Shown piece by piece: positions 31,783 through 44,746 of a DNA stretch of 64,000 nucleotides (its first letter is position 1; each line of letters begins with the position of its first letter). Below the pieces are notes generated by a model. That model worked only from the letters and a program-made list of their open reading frames with translations. It had not been told where the DNA came from and searched no databases. The stretch comes from Larix kaempferi. Lineage: Eukaryota; Streptophyta; Pinopsida; Pinales; Pinaceae. Where the stretch lies: contig BSBM01000001.1 of NCBI GenBank assembly GCA_027924585.1, forward strand, positions 55,779,501-55,843,500, given 5' to 3'. The position numbers were made by a program, and so were the translations under genes.

Positions 31783-34282
31783 GTCGGAGTGCCCACCGAT
31801 ATTTTCAAATTCGTGCTGCGCATGCATTTCAAATTCGTGTTGGGCGTCGGGCGGGCATTTCAAATTCAAAATCCCTTATCGGGAATGGTGGCACAGGGTA
31901 CAATTAAGTTGATGTGCAATGTTTATGCCACAGGTTCATGGGAATGATGGGATATGGTATCCATGAGGGATCAAATTTGAAGGGTAGGGTCCCATTTCAC
32001 TTTGAAGGTTGTGAGAAATTGAACCCTTCAATATTGACATGTAAAAATAAATCATTCTTTTATGGGAGTGTATAACAAAATTTTATTATTTATTAGAAAT
32101 AGTATATAGGAAAAAAATGACTATAAGACAAAATTCCGAGTGACTCAACATTTACATGGCATTAGTGAGGTAAACCATGTACTCTCTCGGTCCTTGGAGC
32201 ATATAGTTTATTGAACTTAGATAAGGGACAATTCTGTCAAGCCGGTGAAATACTCAATTGTTGGGTCGTTGATAAAATAAGGCATTGGAATTTGGAAGGA
32301 CCTTTGAATGGGGGATTGTTTCAGCTTGATGGTGGCTCTATTGGTCAAGTGTGATTGGACCTACCTAAAAGAAAAACCACAGAATATAATACCTAATGCT
32401 TTTATGGAGAAGCTTTTTTATTAACCCTAAATTCAACAGTTATTTTTAGAATTGAATCATGTCCTCCCCACATGCTCAAATCAAAGTGATCAAACAAAGG
32501 CCCCAATTTTAGGTGGATTATGGATGGTTCCTCCAATGTATATCAAGTTTATACCCCAATTCGAAGTGATCAAACAAAATCTCCAATTTTAGGTAGATTA
32601 TGGATAGTCCCTCCAATCTATATCGAGTTTATCAGCCCTATCAAAAAGGTTAAATATTTATTATTCCACTATAAGGAAGAACTTTTAATTCTCCAACAAA
32701 TATCACTACAATTTGGGTGTCCAGTTTCTACCAAAGTCAACAAGGAAGACGAATCATAAACACACGTTTGGGAGGTTTGCGACAGCGAGGATGTCGAAAT
32801 CATGTTCTTCACTAGAGCATTGCACTCGGAGTCCCTCATTCATGAACGTCGGTCGAGGGATTCCTTTGTCCAGATATATTGGTAGACAATTTGTACTTCT
32901 TGTTTCCATTATTCGAAGGCTGACAGGAAACGAAGGGGTCGGAGTCTATAACATTTACAGTGTCGGTTGTTAAATATTTTATCCTTTCAACTATTAGATT
33001 TCATTAAGGAAATTGGAACAATTCAAACACTTATATTCAAATATTGTTCTTTCTTTCAACCTAATGTTTACAATTCACGGCAGATAAATAGCATTGACAG
33101 ATTTAGAACTCAAATACAAGGCTCTTTCTTCTTGCTCCTCCGCCCAAACGAAGTTGTGGTCCTAGACTATGAAAAGTATACATTATTTTGGTTCTGATTT
33201 CATTAAAATACTAGGTTTTTTTAAGGTTACATCTATTGAGTATTCAAGACTTAGTCTGGCGGAAACGCAATCGCATAATACATTACAAATTTCAAACAAC
33301 ATTTTGGATGGCGAAATTTTAAACCCTTATTTTTATAGAACCAGAAGGAACTCCAACAAGAAACACATTTAACTTTTATCCGCATATAAAATGTTACACA
33401 AGTGTAAAATGCTACACATACATGTAAATTCAGGACAACCAAGTTGACAGCTTAGCTCTGCATAATCTTCTAGAGGAAATAGAAATTTGGGAGACACTGA
33501 AGCATAGAATTGGAGAGTTGAGAGTCTAAGTCCCGACCTCCAACTGTCATATACTCGTAAACCCAAAATAATGTTTTTTTTTCACATACTTCACCAATCT
33601 CTTTAAGTTCATGGAAGCTCAATCCAGCCTACCCAACGTTCTAACTTTGCTTCTCTTGCTCCTACCTGTGAAAAAGGTCAAACCTTCGAGTTGCCCACCG
33701 CAGAAGACAACGAGGAATTAGAGTGTGCAACCGTTTCCTTCTACAAAAAGACGATTGGAAGCAACACCATCTCAATTCAACATCCCGTTGCTCCTGAGTT
33801 GGTTTTCCTTGCCCAAGGTAGGCGAATGCATGCGAAATCCTTGTTGGCTAGTACATAGTTGCCCTAGATTCGTGAAATGAAAGACTTTAATCAAAACACT
33901 ATTTCCCCTGATCCCTAGGTTTTCTTTGTGGTGAGTGTTGGTACCAGGATCTACTCCATAAAAAAATTTAGATTCCGACAATGTACATATAAAGAGGGAC
34001 CCTGATTTTTGCTGCCGGAAAGTCCACTAACATTTTTGCTAAAACCATGAGTGTTCTAGTCAGCTTGGTCAATTGTCTTTATCTCAAATCTTTAAATCTT
34101 GGGATTTGTCCTCACCCTTTGACATTCAAAATTTCATTAACCAAAGTCTCCAATTTTTCAAGTTAACTTTTGCTTCGCTTAATATCCGAAGTTTACATTT
34201 GCCAAATACCCTTACCATGTTAAAATATAACCCAAGTATTTAAAAAAAAGGAATTACTAATTATACAATAAATATAAAATAT

Positions 34283-34354
34283 AATCTTTTTAAAACTATA
34301 TAAAATAGTATAAAGTATTCTTTTAAAACTCTTTTATATAGTTTTAAAAAGATT
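34283..34354. repeat. Perfect 23-bp inverted repeat (hairpin)
   Basis: Arms 34283-34305 and 34332-34354 are exact reverse complements (arm core TTTTTAAAACTATATAAAA) separated by 26 bp that are themselves AT-rich. It could be a MITE remnant or a chance hairpin; no flanking duplication was identified. Confidence 0.8.
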
Positions 34355-34939
34355 TTATTTTATATTATTTTAAAATGGGATTATATAAAACAAAAGGCTT
34401 TTGTCTTATTAGCAATCCACGTAAAGCTTATTAAAGCTTATTAGAAAAATTTATAAGGGTTTGTGGTTCATGAGTTTATTTATGTCCATTTCAAGCCAAC
34501 ATCAAAGCCCAGCCTTCATACTTACCGCCTAGAGTCATCAACATGCAAGTGCCAAAGCACACTCATGAAAGCCCACGGGTCCCCAAGCCTTGCACTACGC
34601 GTCGAAGGGAATGCCATATTCCACCGTATATAAACACTTACGGTTTTGATTGTTTAATCCATGTGGTATATTGTTCCATGCACAGAAATATAAAGTGAAG
34701 CGCTCATCAAGCATCCAGGTGTCTAAATTGTTGGCCAAGCTCATTAATTCAAAGGTAGTGATCAAGCGAAACGCCTGTTTATGTTAAAAATATGTCAAGC
34801 TGTTACAACAAAATGAATGCATCCAAGTGTCCAACCCAAGCTCCCAAGTGTCAAAAGCATTCAAAGGTGAACGCCAAGGAAGGTATCTTTAACACATTGC
34901 ATTAGGACAGCATGAAGAACCTAGGAAAATTTCATTTGT

Positions 34940-35269
34940 ATGGCTAGGAGAGAACCTATGCAATGTGAGGAACAAGTTATTTTTATTGATGTGATCATAC
35001 TTTGTGCAAGCGTAGAGAGAAGTATAGTATCTGTAGGTGGAAGCAGTCAGTCTTCCACAAATATGTTGGAAGAATGGGAAGAAATAATGGAGCAGAAGAC
35101 AAAGGACGCAGGGGATGAAACACTAGCAATAACCATAATGAATTTTTATGTAGGAGCGAAGCAACAACTGCAGGACAACATCATAAACCAGCAGAGGACA
35201 GAGTTGGATCATGAATTGGAAGAAGTATTGGTCCATTTAAAAAGGTTTCCTGAATGGAAGAACAATTAA
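34940..35269 (+). CDS. Small hypothetical ORF, copy 1 of a duplicated pair
   Basis: A complete 109-codon frame. The product has a hydrophobic VIFIDVIILCASVE segment near the start and an acidic, helix-prone second half (LEEWEEIMEQK, ELEEVLVHLKRF). No family recognised. A TATATAAA at 34627-34634 lies about 310 bp upstream. The first 90 or so codons recur at 36464-36929. It could be the end of a transposon-borne gene; the coding status is unproven. Confidence 0.3.
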   Translation: MARREPMQCEEQVIFIDVIILCASVERSIVSVGGSSQSSTNMLEEWEEIMEQKTKDAGDETLAITIMNFYVGAKQQLQDNIINQQRTELDHELEEVLVHLKRFPEWKNN

Positions 35270-36130
35270 TTAAAGTAGAGAGAAAGCAATCGCATGAATA
35301 CAAAAACCCAATCTTCTTTCTCTGTATCTTTGAATTTTGCCTCTATTTCCTGAAGTTGCGAATTAAGGGCCCTCTTAACGCCAAACCATGCATTACTACA
35401 CTTTCCTGTATTGCTTCAATTTGCCGCAGTGTCTGTCTGGAGTGTATTTCTAAGAGATTTTTGTGCGCTCTGTACCATTAGAGGAGCCACGGGTATGGCC
35501 TATGTCAAAGCTTAGAGCAAGCTTTATCTCGTAAATCCCACAATTGTAGCTCAATGAATTGTCTTTGGGCAATTTCTTTGAATTTTTGTTTTCAATACTC
35601 TTGGAGAAATGCTTTAACAATACCTATCGAGCTCCAGCTGTATAATTTTCAATGTAATTCCAGCCTCGACATCTTCTTCTTCGTTTATGAAACTGCTCCA
35701 ATCCTAAAAACCTTTTGATGCAAATAACTTTGAACAGGAGGTTCAGTTACTAGTAGAAGCTGCAACTGTAATCCATACTTCTTTAATGAAAATTGCCACT
35801 ACTATTTGGTCAATTCTGTCTGGGCTAGTGACCAGAGAAGTCATATTAAATTTTGAAGTATGTTCATCTGTTTGGGATTCAACTAAAGATTCTGGTATCT
35901 TAAACTTCCTTCATCTGAAACAAATTCTAAACCTCTGCAGATGCATCTAAATCTGGACAGAGTGATTAAAATTTAAAAACAAAGCCTGCAACTCTTCATT
36001 AGTGATCACAATCATGAAATCCTGAGCAAAAATATGACTGTTGGTTTGTAAAAAATCCTTCCTGTTGTGCTTATGGACACCTCTGCCAAAGTGGGGATAA
36101 CATCTAGATGTTACCCTCCTTTTTTGGCAG
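35270..36130. other. Intergenic or intronic stretch between the duplicated ORFs
   Basis: No recognisable domain on either strand. It ends in a pyrimidine tract and AG (CCTTTTTTGGCAG, to 36130), a good-looking plant 3' splice site that opens an acidic frame. Confidence 0.35.
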
Positions 36131-36448
36131 GGGTATCCACAGGTAAATTATTCAGATGATAATGGGAAACACAGGGATGAAACTGACAGGTTTAACTCTT
36201 TTGATGATGAGGGGTTTGAAGTCCTTTCAGAGGAAAACTCAGTCTCCTCTGATGCTGAGTTTGATTCAGATTCAGATATTGAAGAAGAGTGTCTTGACAG
36301 TGTTGGTGATAATACTCTACAACAGAATAACTTGCTAAAAGAACCAGGGTGCCTGAAATCACTTAAGGCTACTTTTGAAGCTCTAAATAGCAATGACAAT
36401 GCTGGAAAACTTAATATAAATTCAGGTTCTTCATGCTGGAGAACTTAG
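36131..36448 (+). pseudogene. Orphan acidic exon, unrecognised
   Basis: Directly after a splice-acceptor-like TTTTTTGGCAG there is a frame of about 105 codons ending at TAG 36446-36448. It is rich in Asp, Glu and Ser (NSVSSDAEFDSDSDIEEE, DEGFEVLSEE), followed by LKEPGCLKSLKATFEALNS. Such acidic stretches are common in nucleolar and chromatin proteins, but I cannot place it. It butts directly onto the second copy of the duplicated small ORF, so it looks like an exon trapped by that rearrangement. Confidence 0.35.
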
Positions 36449-36463
36449 GAAAATTTCATTTTT

Positions 36464-36929
36464 ATGGCTAGGAAAGAACCTATGCAATGTGAGGAACAAG
36501 TTATTTTTATTGATGTGATCATACTTTGTGCAAGCGTAGAGAGAAGTACATCTTTAACAACTCGTGGCTCTAACAACTCGTGGGTATGGCACTATTTATC
36601 TGCATCTTTAACAACTCGTGGGTATGGCACTATTTATCTAACAACTGCATCTTTAACAACTCGTGGGTATGGCACTATTTATCTTTAACAACTCGTGGGT
36701 ATGGCACTATTTATCTACATCTTTAACAACTCGTGGGTATGGCACTATTTATGTATCTGGAGGTGGAAGCAGTCAGTCTTCCACAAATATGTTGGAAGAA
36801 TGGGAAGAAATAATGGAGCACAAGACAAAGGACGCAGGGGATGAAACACTAGCAATAACCATAATGAATTTTTATGCAGGAGCGAAGCAACAACTGCAGG
36901 ACAACATCATAAACCAGCAGAGGACATAG
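36464..36929 (+). pseudogene. Small hypothetical ORF, copy 2, with minisatellite insertion
   Basis: Nearly identical to 34940-35205 on both sides of an inserted minisatellite (about 36549-36750). The frame remains open through the insertion but gains about 68 residues of repeat. Beyond AACCAGCAGAGGACA the copy ends in TAG where copy 1 reads through. The high similarity points to a recent duplication. Confidence 0.5.
36549..36750. repeat. Minisatellite, ~25-37-bp units, about five copies
   Basis: AACTCGTGGGTATGGCACTA followed by TTTAT recurs five times, with a partial copy at the start; spacers alternate CTGCATCTTTAAC, CTTTAAC and CTACATCTTTAAC. It is absent from the paralogous position (about 35023-35025) in copy 1, so it arose after the duplication. 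Confidence 0.85.
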
Positions 36930-39900
36930 TGGGTAAGATAGGAGGAAGGAACAGGGCTGCGTGGCCTTATTGTGTAACAGGCCATATATCTTGTACTTCT
37001 AAATTTGGTTAATAGATAGCATTTCATGTTCTTTTGATTTAAAACATCCATTTCTACGTTAATTGATACCTCTATATGAGTGTATGGTTAATGTAACTCA
37101 ACAAATGTTTGTGTAATCCATAATTTACATATGATTTATGTGATGGAGTGACAAATGCAGGGGTTCAGCACTGGAACAAGAGAAAAGTATAAAGACCTTC
37201 TCAACGAGAGATGAATTTCAGGGAAAGAGAAAAGTATAAAGAGAGCGCAAAGATCAAACAAGAAAATTAAATTGCTAAAAGAAAAGAAAAGCAGGGAGAG
37301 TGAAAAATACCGTAGAATCCCAATAATTTGAAATGCAGTAACAGAGGATCCCTGGTAGAAATATGTCACAATTTATATGATCTGTTCCATTGAAGCTACA
37401 AACCACCTGCTAGGGTTTCAAAATCCATAATAGCAGGGAGACTTGAGATTTCACCGACAACTCAAAATGCAAATGAATGCTTTGTTACAGCGGGGATACT
37501 CGTTTTGTTACAGCGGGGATACTCGATTTCGCGGGCAGTTCAAAATTCAAATGAATACTTTGTTATGTTTTGCTAGGGTTTTTTGTTTTTGTTTTATATA
37601 TCTTTCTTATTTGTGTTTTTATTTTTATTTTTTTTAAATATATTTTGTTATTTATTTTATATGTCCATGTTTTATATATTTTTATTATTTGTGTTTTCTG
37701 TTTTTGTTTTATATATTTTCGTTATTATATATATATATATATATATATATAATCATATATAATCATATTCAAGGAGGGCAGTGATCAAATTTGAAGGGTG
37801 GGTCTTAATTTTTATTGGAAGGGCATTTGTTTTTGGAGCCTTTCAAAGATGAAGGGCAATTTAAATGATTGTACTTCAATTGACAAGTATAAATTAACTA
37901 AACCCTTCCTCCCAAAAATGCAAAAAAAAAATATTGCCCATCCAAATTTTTACAATCTTAAATAATTGGACACTCCTCAATAGATATCTACATGATAAAT
38001 GGTATCTTTTCAATACAACGGAATTTGAACACATTAATTTGACATATATGTAACATTAATTTTACAGTTCATTAAAATAACAACTATTTTGTTGTATTTT
38101 TTTGGGTTAGATCGCAAGATATAGTCTTAAAATAAAACTAGAACCATGCGAAAATTACTCACTGTTAACTATGTACAAAAAAAGCCACTAAGCAAAATGA
38201 GGCTATAATAACCCTACAACCAAAATATACATATAAAACCAACCAAAACCTTAATTCAAACTGGAGAGAGGGAAACCATCCAAGCTTGAGAGATGTAAGA
38301 ATGATGGACATTAGCCCCCCTAAGAAAAAATAATACATAGCAAAAAAAAACATTAAAAAAAAATCCTCCCTACCAAGCAAGTTAGCAAGGCTAGCATCAT
38401 AAGGGCATGGGCATCAAATTTTTTTGTTCAACACTTGTCGCGACAACATACAGGTATGGGATGGACGGGAAATGGAATCAATCCTAAGTCAACTAGAGCC
38501 TTGCGACTTGCTGCATGTTTGAGTCTCGACAACTACCTTTTAAATTGAATCATAACAATAAAAGAAGTTTGTTAATGGCTCGAGTTGCAAAAATTCTAGA
38601 CACATGAGTAATTAAGAGCTCGAGGCTCTAAAATTTGATGTGTTTTTTACCAATCCACGATTCGGTGAATTCATAGTCACTGGCATGAAATTTAAGTTAT
38701 TTAATGAAAGAATTAATCTATCTACCTCTATGTCGAAATTATTTTCCCTGCTAATGCGGGCCACTGCCCTCCTTATTGTCTTACCAAAAGGCATGAGAAT
38801 GAGGAAGAAGACTCAAAATTATGGACTTCACCATCAAAGAAGCCTTACAATCACATTGGTAAGCAGTGATAAGAAGATCACAACAATCCAACCTGTCAAA
38901 TCTCAAATGATAGTGCCAGTTAAAGATTTATATGGTAAATTTAATATAAGACTTACTTATAGTTGTCTCTTACTCTTTGCGTCTTGACACATTTGATAAT
39001 TTATGGTTGTCTCTGCGCCTTGAACCAATTGATAATATAAGGTGAGGATGTGCATGCAAAATAATCCTTAGTCATGACTATGCGATGAGGATTTAAATGG
39101 AAGAGGATGTAAAGACATGTAATTTTTATACGTATTTTGGTGGCGAGTGTCGAAGAGAAACGTGGTGAGAAACCACATATGTTTGGAAAGACGAAGGGAG
39201 ATTACATGATCATGATCATACCACAGATTACATGATTATAGTGGTTTGGGATCAATAATTCAACAGAATTAACAGTTTTCAATCTTTTGGGATTGCAAGG
39301 TTTCCACTGGATTCTATCATGTATGATATTATGGGATTGACATGTAATCAAACACATCAACCTCCCTATGATTCTTGATGTTGGTAGAGCCTATTGTTGA
39401 AATCCTTTGTCTCAACCTTAACCAAAATGCACCCTTCACTCAAGTGAAAACATTTATTAAGCATGGGAAGCTTCTCAAGCCTATATTAAAACTTGGATTA
39501 GGAAGTTCCATCGAAACTATAAGGTGTTGACTAATGTTCTTAGAAGACCAACTTCAATATTTCGGGTAGAGGCAAGGGCTAGATCCTAGAGGAGGGGTAA
39601 GCGATTCTAATGATGAATAAAATCCCAATATTGGCAAGGATTTTGATATGTTATTATTTGTTGTGGAAGGAATTTTTTTGGACTCTATAGGCCATTTAGC
39701 ATCTTTGTTTATATATTTCTGGGAAGATATCAATAGTACTTGAAATGTTTTATAGATGTAACCAACCTTGCTATATACGTGAGAATCTTTGGATATTTGT
39801 GAATATTGGTTCGGATTCACAAGGATGCTTGAATGTATATATATGTATCTATTGAAATTGATTTGATTTTTATGAGTTAATTGGGGTTTTAATTTGTTTT

Positions 39901-40460
39901 GGGCATACAAATGTTTGGAGTTATGGTCTAAATTTATTTTAGGTCATACAAATTTAAAAATTTATGGATTCAATCTATTTTAGTTCATAAAAAAAATATA
40001 GAAAATAGAAGAGTGGAATTTGGTTTAAATACCCAAGGTTGAAGAAATTGGTGCCCAAGGTGGAAGATTTGGACCCTATACTTCAAAGTGTGTTCACCAC
40101 AACTCGTTTCGTCGTCGTCACTTCTCGGTCGCTACCGTGGAGGAAATGATGGGCTCGTTCCATTTTACCCATAAAACATGTTTTAAAAAATGTGTACATG
40201 CGTTTATTAGATCATAACGCGTATGCATTTTATAACTACATATAGTGTGCGCGTTCTCTTTAACTATCCTCCTTGGCCTTCAACGTGGCAGGCCCAGGAC
40301 AAGGTTTGACAGGGTCAAAATTGCTTGGGATCAATTATATTTTATGGAACTTGAATGGGTTTCTTGAATCTGCCATTGCATCTAAAAGTTCCCTCAACTT
40401 TGTGCACTCACCCAAATATAATATATATATTTGATTGAAATTTCAGTATCAATTCTTCAA
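36930..40460. other. AT-rich stretch without a recognisable gene
   Basis: It contains a short duplicated GTTACAGCGGGGATACTCG (about 37483 and 37505), a T-rich region (37560-37730) and an AT microsatellite (37725-37752). Open frames here have no known motif, and their composition is that of non-coding AT-rich DNA. Confidence 0.4.
37725..37752. repeat. (AT)n microsatellite
   Basis: About 14 uninterrupted AT units. Confidence 0.9.
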
Positions 40461-40469
40461 AGAATCATA

Positions 40470-40985
40470 TGCACCTATGCTAACATTACACACTGGTGCA
40501 TATATACGAAAATTAAGCACCGGTGTGTATATAGAACATTAAGCACTAGTGTGTTTTATTCTTTGAATCGCACCGGTTCATGTAGATGGCTTATGCACAC
40601 TGAGAACAATCAAAGCTTATGCCCATCAGTTTTTAGTTTTTAATCCTGATGTTGCATTTGATGTGTTAAAATGCACCAGGCCATGTTTATAGTTTGTAAG
40701 TACCAGTGCATTTGAAAATTAAATGCACCGATGCACCCTGACAAATGGACAACACATGCAAAATTAAAAATATTAATAAAATGTGTGGTGCATATGATGT
40801 AAAATATCACTTCAGTGCGTTTATGTTGTAAACAAGCACTAGTGTGGCATTGAAATTTGATTATTTCTAGTGCTTTTTCTATTTGAGTGCACTAGTGAAG
40901 CTTTTTTAATCATACAATACCAATGCGTCCTATTAAGACACACATCGGATTGTGTAATTTCAAACAAGCACACCGATGAAAAAAC
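40470..40985. repeat. Cluster of GCAC(C/T)(A/G)GTG quasi-palindromes
   Basis: At least ten variants of a short quasi-palindrome occur in 500 bp: CACTGGTGCAT, GCACCGGTGTGT, GCACTAGTGTG (twice), GCACCGGTTCAT, TACCAGTGCAT, GCACCGATGCAC, GCACTAGTGAAG and others, spaced about 30-60 bp. They look like a diverged short-period satellite or a cluster of binding sites; no coding frame explains them. Confidence 0.5.
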
Positions 40986-42233
40986 ATCTTCTAAAACCTC
41001 CAGCTACCAAGTATTTTTTAGTTATAAAGTATATCCATTATGACCTCCATAAAAACATCTTCTACCATTGGCGTTGGTCGTAGCAGAGGTTTTGAATTCA
41101 CTTATAGTAGAATTCACCCTCTCCTTATATGCAATTTAAGTATATCTAGATGGAATTTGTAAAATATATTTAAAGCTTTGTTCATATTTTGGACAAATAA
41201 CTTTATTATTTGATGTAATAAAATATATAGCAAAATTTATCAATATATATGTGTGTTTTATTTTTTACTTAATATTCATACTTGGAAAAGGTTGAAAACC
41301 TAAAATATTTAGACTATACCTTTTATTTTATTAAAACCAACTATAATTAATATAATATTAATTTAAAAGTGAAAGTTATATATATGTTTAAATGAAATTT
41401 AAAAATTAAACATATACATAATGATAGGTTTGAATGTTAATGTCTTTGAACTATTTAATAATGAAAAATAAATGTTTCTTCTCATGACTTTCCTTATTAG
41501 TCGCAATGTAATGATATGCTAGAATAATCTTTATGGTAGAAATTTGAAGGCTTTCAAATTTATTTATTAAAGTACAATTATTTATTAAAGAAAAAGTAAT
41601 GTTTATTCTAGGAGAATCTTTATTATAGAAATTTGAAAGCCCACAAAAACTATCTACTGAAAGAAAAACTATTTATCTTTTGAACAGGTAGCTGAAGCCT
41701 ATACAGGTAGCTATTTATGCTTTAGGTATGTATAATTATTCAGCTATAAACAACTATTACGAGGAGCCCTATAGCTTCTAGATCGACTTTCAATTAGATT
41801 AATATATGTGCTCTATTTAGCGTTTTACTGATGAATTTTATTCCAATTAATATTAAAGTAAGTTTCGGTTGAAAGGTTCAAGTGTAGGTAGTTGCACCAA
41901 AACCATATTTTCAAGTTGAAAAATTATCACAATCATCAAGTTGAAAAATTATCACAATCATTCACAAATAATTGATTACTTTAGAAGGGGTACATTATTT
42001 GTGGGAAATGGTTCACAAAGTCAAACATCAAATTGTCTTTGGAGTGTTTTTTTATTTAAATTTTTTTTAATTGATAATTAATAAATATATATTTAATATG
42101 TATTAAGTTAATTAAATATTATTCTTACAAATTGATTATTTTTCACGAATGTATAAAGCGTAATATTTATTATTGATATAAATATATGGTTCACAGTTGA
42201 TGTAGATATGTTGTACGGTACAACACCAATAAA

Positions 42234-42580
42234 ACCCCCCAAGGGTATCCTTTCAAAGAAGTGACTCATTTTTTTTTAACACATGTTAATAGCACTAATG
42301 AAATAATACTTTCATGTATTTACAATCTCTCTTGATATATTATGGAACTTTTTTATGCATGTGATTGATGTTACATTTTTAACATTTATTCTTACTCATG
42401 ATTAAAGCCCCCAAAAAATAAGAGTATCTCTCAAAGAAGTGACTCATTTTTTTAGCACATGTTTAATAGAACTAATGAAATAACACTTTCATGTATTTAC
42501 AATCTCTTTTATATATTAGGAACTTTCTTATCCATGTTATTGATGTTACATTTTTAACATTTATTCTTATTCATTATTAG
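42234..42580. repeat. Tandem duplication, two ~173-bp units
   Basis: Both units contain TCAAAGAAGTGACTCATTTT, TTTCATGTATTTACAATCTC and TTGATGTTACATTTTTAACA. The two copies are diverged by scattered substitutions and a few indels. Confidence 0.75.
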
Positions 42581-43229
42581 TATATTTCATAATTTCATGT
42601 ATTATTGTCAGTCATAACATTTTCTATTTTGAAATTAAATAATAAATAAAAAGTATGAATGAGTTTTATGAATTAAACATTTGTATTCCATAATATCTTT
42701 ATTACAATAACTATGAACATCTATTCTTATTTACTTCCATAACTCTTAATTTCATGCATTATTATCAACCATAACATTTTCCAAGCTTAAGTGAATGCCT
42801 TTTTTATATATTTATATTATATAATCTACGCACAATTGAAAAATATATTCAATTAACAAAATAGTTTCAATTTGCATTAATGTTATGCATTAATAAAAAA
42901 ATATTAAATATATAAAAAAAACTATGTCGACTATACAAAAAAATAAAAAAAAGTAATGTAACATAAGTTAATGTTATGAAAAATAAAAAATAAAGATTAA
43001 AACAAATTTTGTCCTCTCATAACATAATTTCATGGGATATAATTTTTTTCCTCGCATATAAAAATTTTTAAGATAAAAAAAATTACAAATTAAAATATTG
43101 GATCCCTCTTAGTACTTACAATAAAGGTTTAACATGAGTCTATATTTGTTTAATTCAATCTCATTATTAATTTTGCATTTTCATATAAGTTAAATTACAA
43201 TACAACTAAGTCTTAATAATTAGGCTTAT

Positions 43230-43553
43230 TCTTAAGTTAAAACCATGTAAATAAGTACTAGATAATTGGAACTATGCTTAAGCTAAATCATATTAAATAT
43301 ATTTTATTTTTATGGATAACATGATTCACACTATTAATATATTATATATCTCCATATACATATACATATATATATATATATGGATGGTTAAGTTTGTATT
43401 GGCATGCAAGTTATAATTATAATATAACTAAGTGTTTATACTTAAGTTAAAACCATATAAATAAATACTTAATAATTAGACCTATGCTTAAGTTAAAATC
43501 GAGTTAAATTCGAAATTATATTATATTTTGATTGATAACATGACTCACACTTG

Positions 43554-43595
<42 letters not shown>

Positions 43596-43710
43596 CAATC
43601 AACCATAAATACTTGCTAATTGAACCTATGCTTAAATTAAAATCAGGTTAATGAAATTATATTTTATTTTTATTGACAACATCGCTCACACACTTAATAT
43701 ATTAATATCC
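43230..43710. repeat. Three degenerate tandem units around a (TA)n tract
   Basis: Three units carry an AACTATGCTTAAGCTAAA-like block, then a TTTTATTTTTATGGATAACA-like block and CTCACAC or TTCACAC. Units 2 and 3 are separated by the (TA)n microsatellite at 43555-43592. Confidence 0.6.
43555..43592. repeat. (TA)n microsatellite
   Basis: About 18-19 TA units without interruption. Confidence 0.9.
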
Positions 43711-44430
43711 AGGCACATATATATGGATGTAGCTTGTCCTTTAAAGTTTGTGTGTGATATGAGTGTATAATGTCAATGAGAGGCACATATGTTCAATTGT
43801 ATGATGAATTTAAAATAATGATTTATATGATTTTCAATATGATATTATTGTTATGCTTATTTTAATGAGATTCAACTTGAGTAATATTAAAATTAATTTT
43901 TTTAGGTATCAATTGATTTTTTAATGGGTTTTTATTTTATTTTATTAACTATTATGTTTATTATTTAAAATAAAATCATATAAATTGAAGAAAATTTTAA
44001 TTTAAATGTTTAACTAATATTTTATTTTTGATCACAGTATAAACAAACAATATAAAACAATTTTCATACATGTGATTCTAGATCAAAATTAATTTCAAAA
44101 ACTATGATGTGCGGTCTTGCATTTGGATAGGTAGCTGAAGCCTGTACAGGTGCTGCTAATTTTTCAAATATAGAACTCACCTGCTTAGGCAATTCAACAG
44201 CTCTCTTTAGATTGCTTTTTTGAGGCGAGCTATGGTGTAAGGATCAGGCCGAATTAGGACTGGCAACCCAAAAAAGTGAGAATTGAAGAACATAAATGGG
44301 CTGGAAGTACTGACGACGTGTAGGGAAGAACTATAGGAATGTTCTGTCTTAATTTTTTCATTCCAGATGCCCATTACTCGTTCCATGAGGCTATTCATGA
44401 GGTATATCTCCAATATAAAACCTCATTGAA

Positions 44431-44746
44431 TGAAAATTTTAAAATTGAAAACCTCGAATTTTGGACAGTCCCATCGAACCTGCAGTAACGATCCCAATAA
44501 AGATAAATATATATCTAATATCTAATATATCCATTCATCGATCCATCCCATGTAGCCCTCCAACAATTCCAGCAATCTGTTCACCCCGCCCCGCCCGTAT
44601 AATGTCTTATCCATAATCCCCAGCCGGCTCGTAATCAAGCTATGAGGTCGTAAGTCTGCCATCCTTTAATGTGATTTGAAATAATTGAATGAAAATTTTA
44701 AAATTGAAAACCTCGAATTTTGGACAGTCCCATCGAACCTGCAGGT
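44431..44746. repeat. Direct repeat of ~57 bp, 259 bp apart
   Basis: TGAAAATTTTAAAATTGAAA continuing through ACAGTCCCATCGAACCTGCA occurs identically at 44431 and 44690. The intervening 200 bp is C-rich and unrelated. Confidence 0.85.

Larger units (their letters stand above)
30780..34620. other. Long stretch without a recognisable gene
   Basis: There are scattered open frames but none with a known motif. A 70-codon frame at 31050-31256 is interrupted by one TAA. A GC-richer patch (31640-31870) contains TATAAATA at 31775-31782 and could be an orphan promoter. 32488-32631 holds two diverged ~76-bp copies of a sequence containing TCCAATTTTAGGTRGATTAT. A frame near 33640-33830 is hydrophilic and unrecognised. 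I see nothing else to annotate. Confidence 0.4.
40986..44200. other. Very AT-rich region with local tandem duplications
   Basis: No open frame of note. AGGTAGCTGAAGCCTATACA at 41686 and AGGTAGCTGAAGCCTGTACA at 44129 are direct repeats bracketing 2.4 kb of the most AT-rich DNA in the window, which could be an insertion. The two tandem repeats inside are listed separately. Confidence 0.4.
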
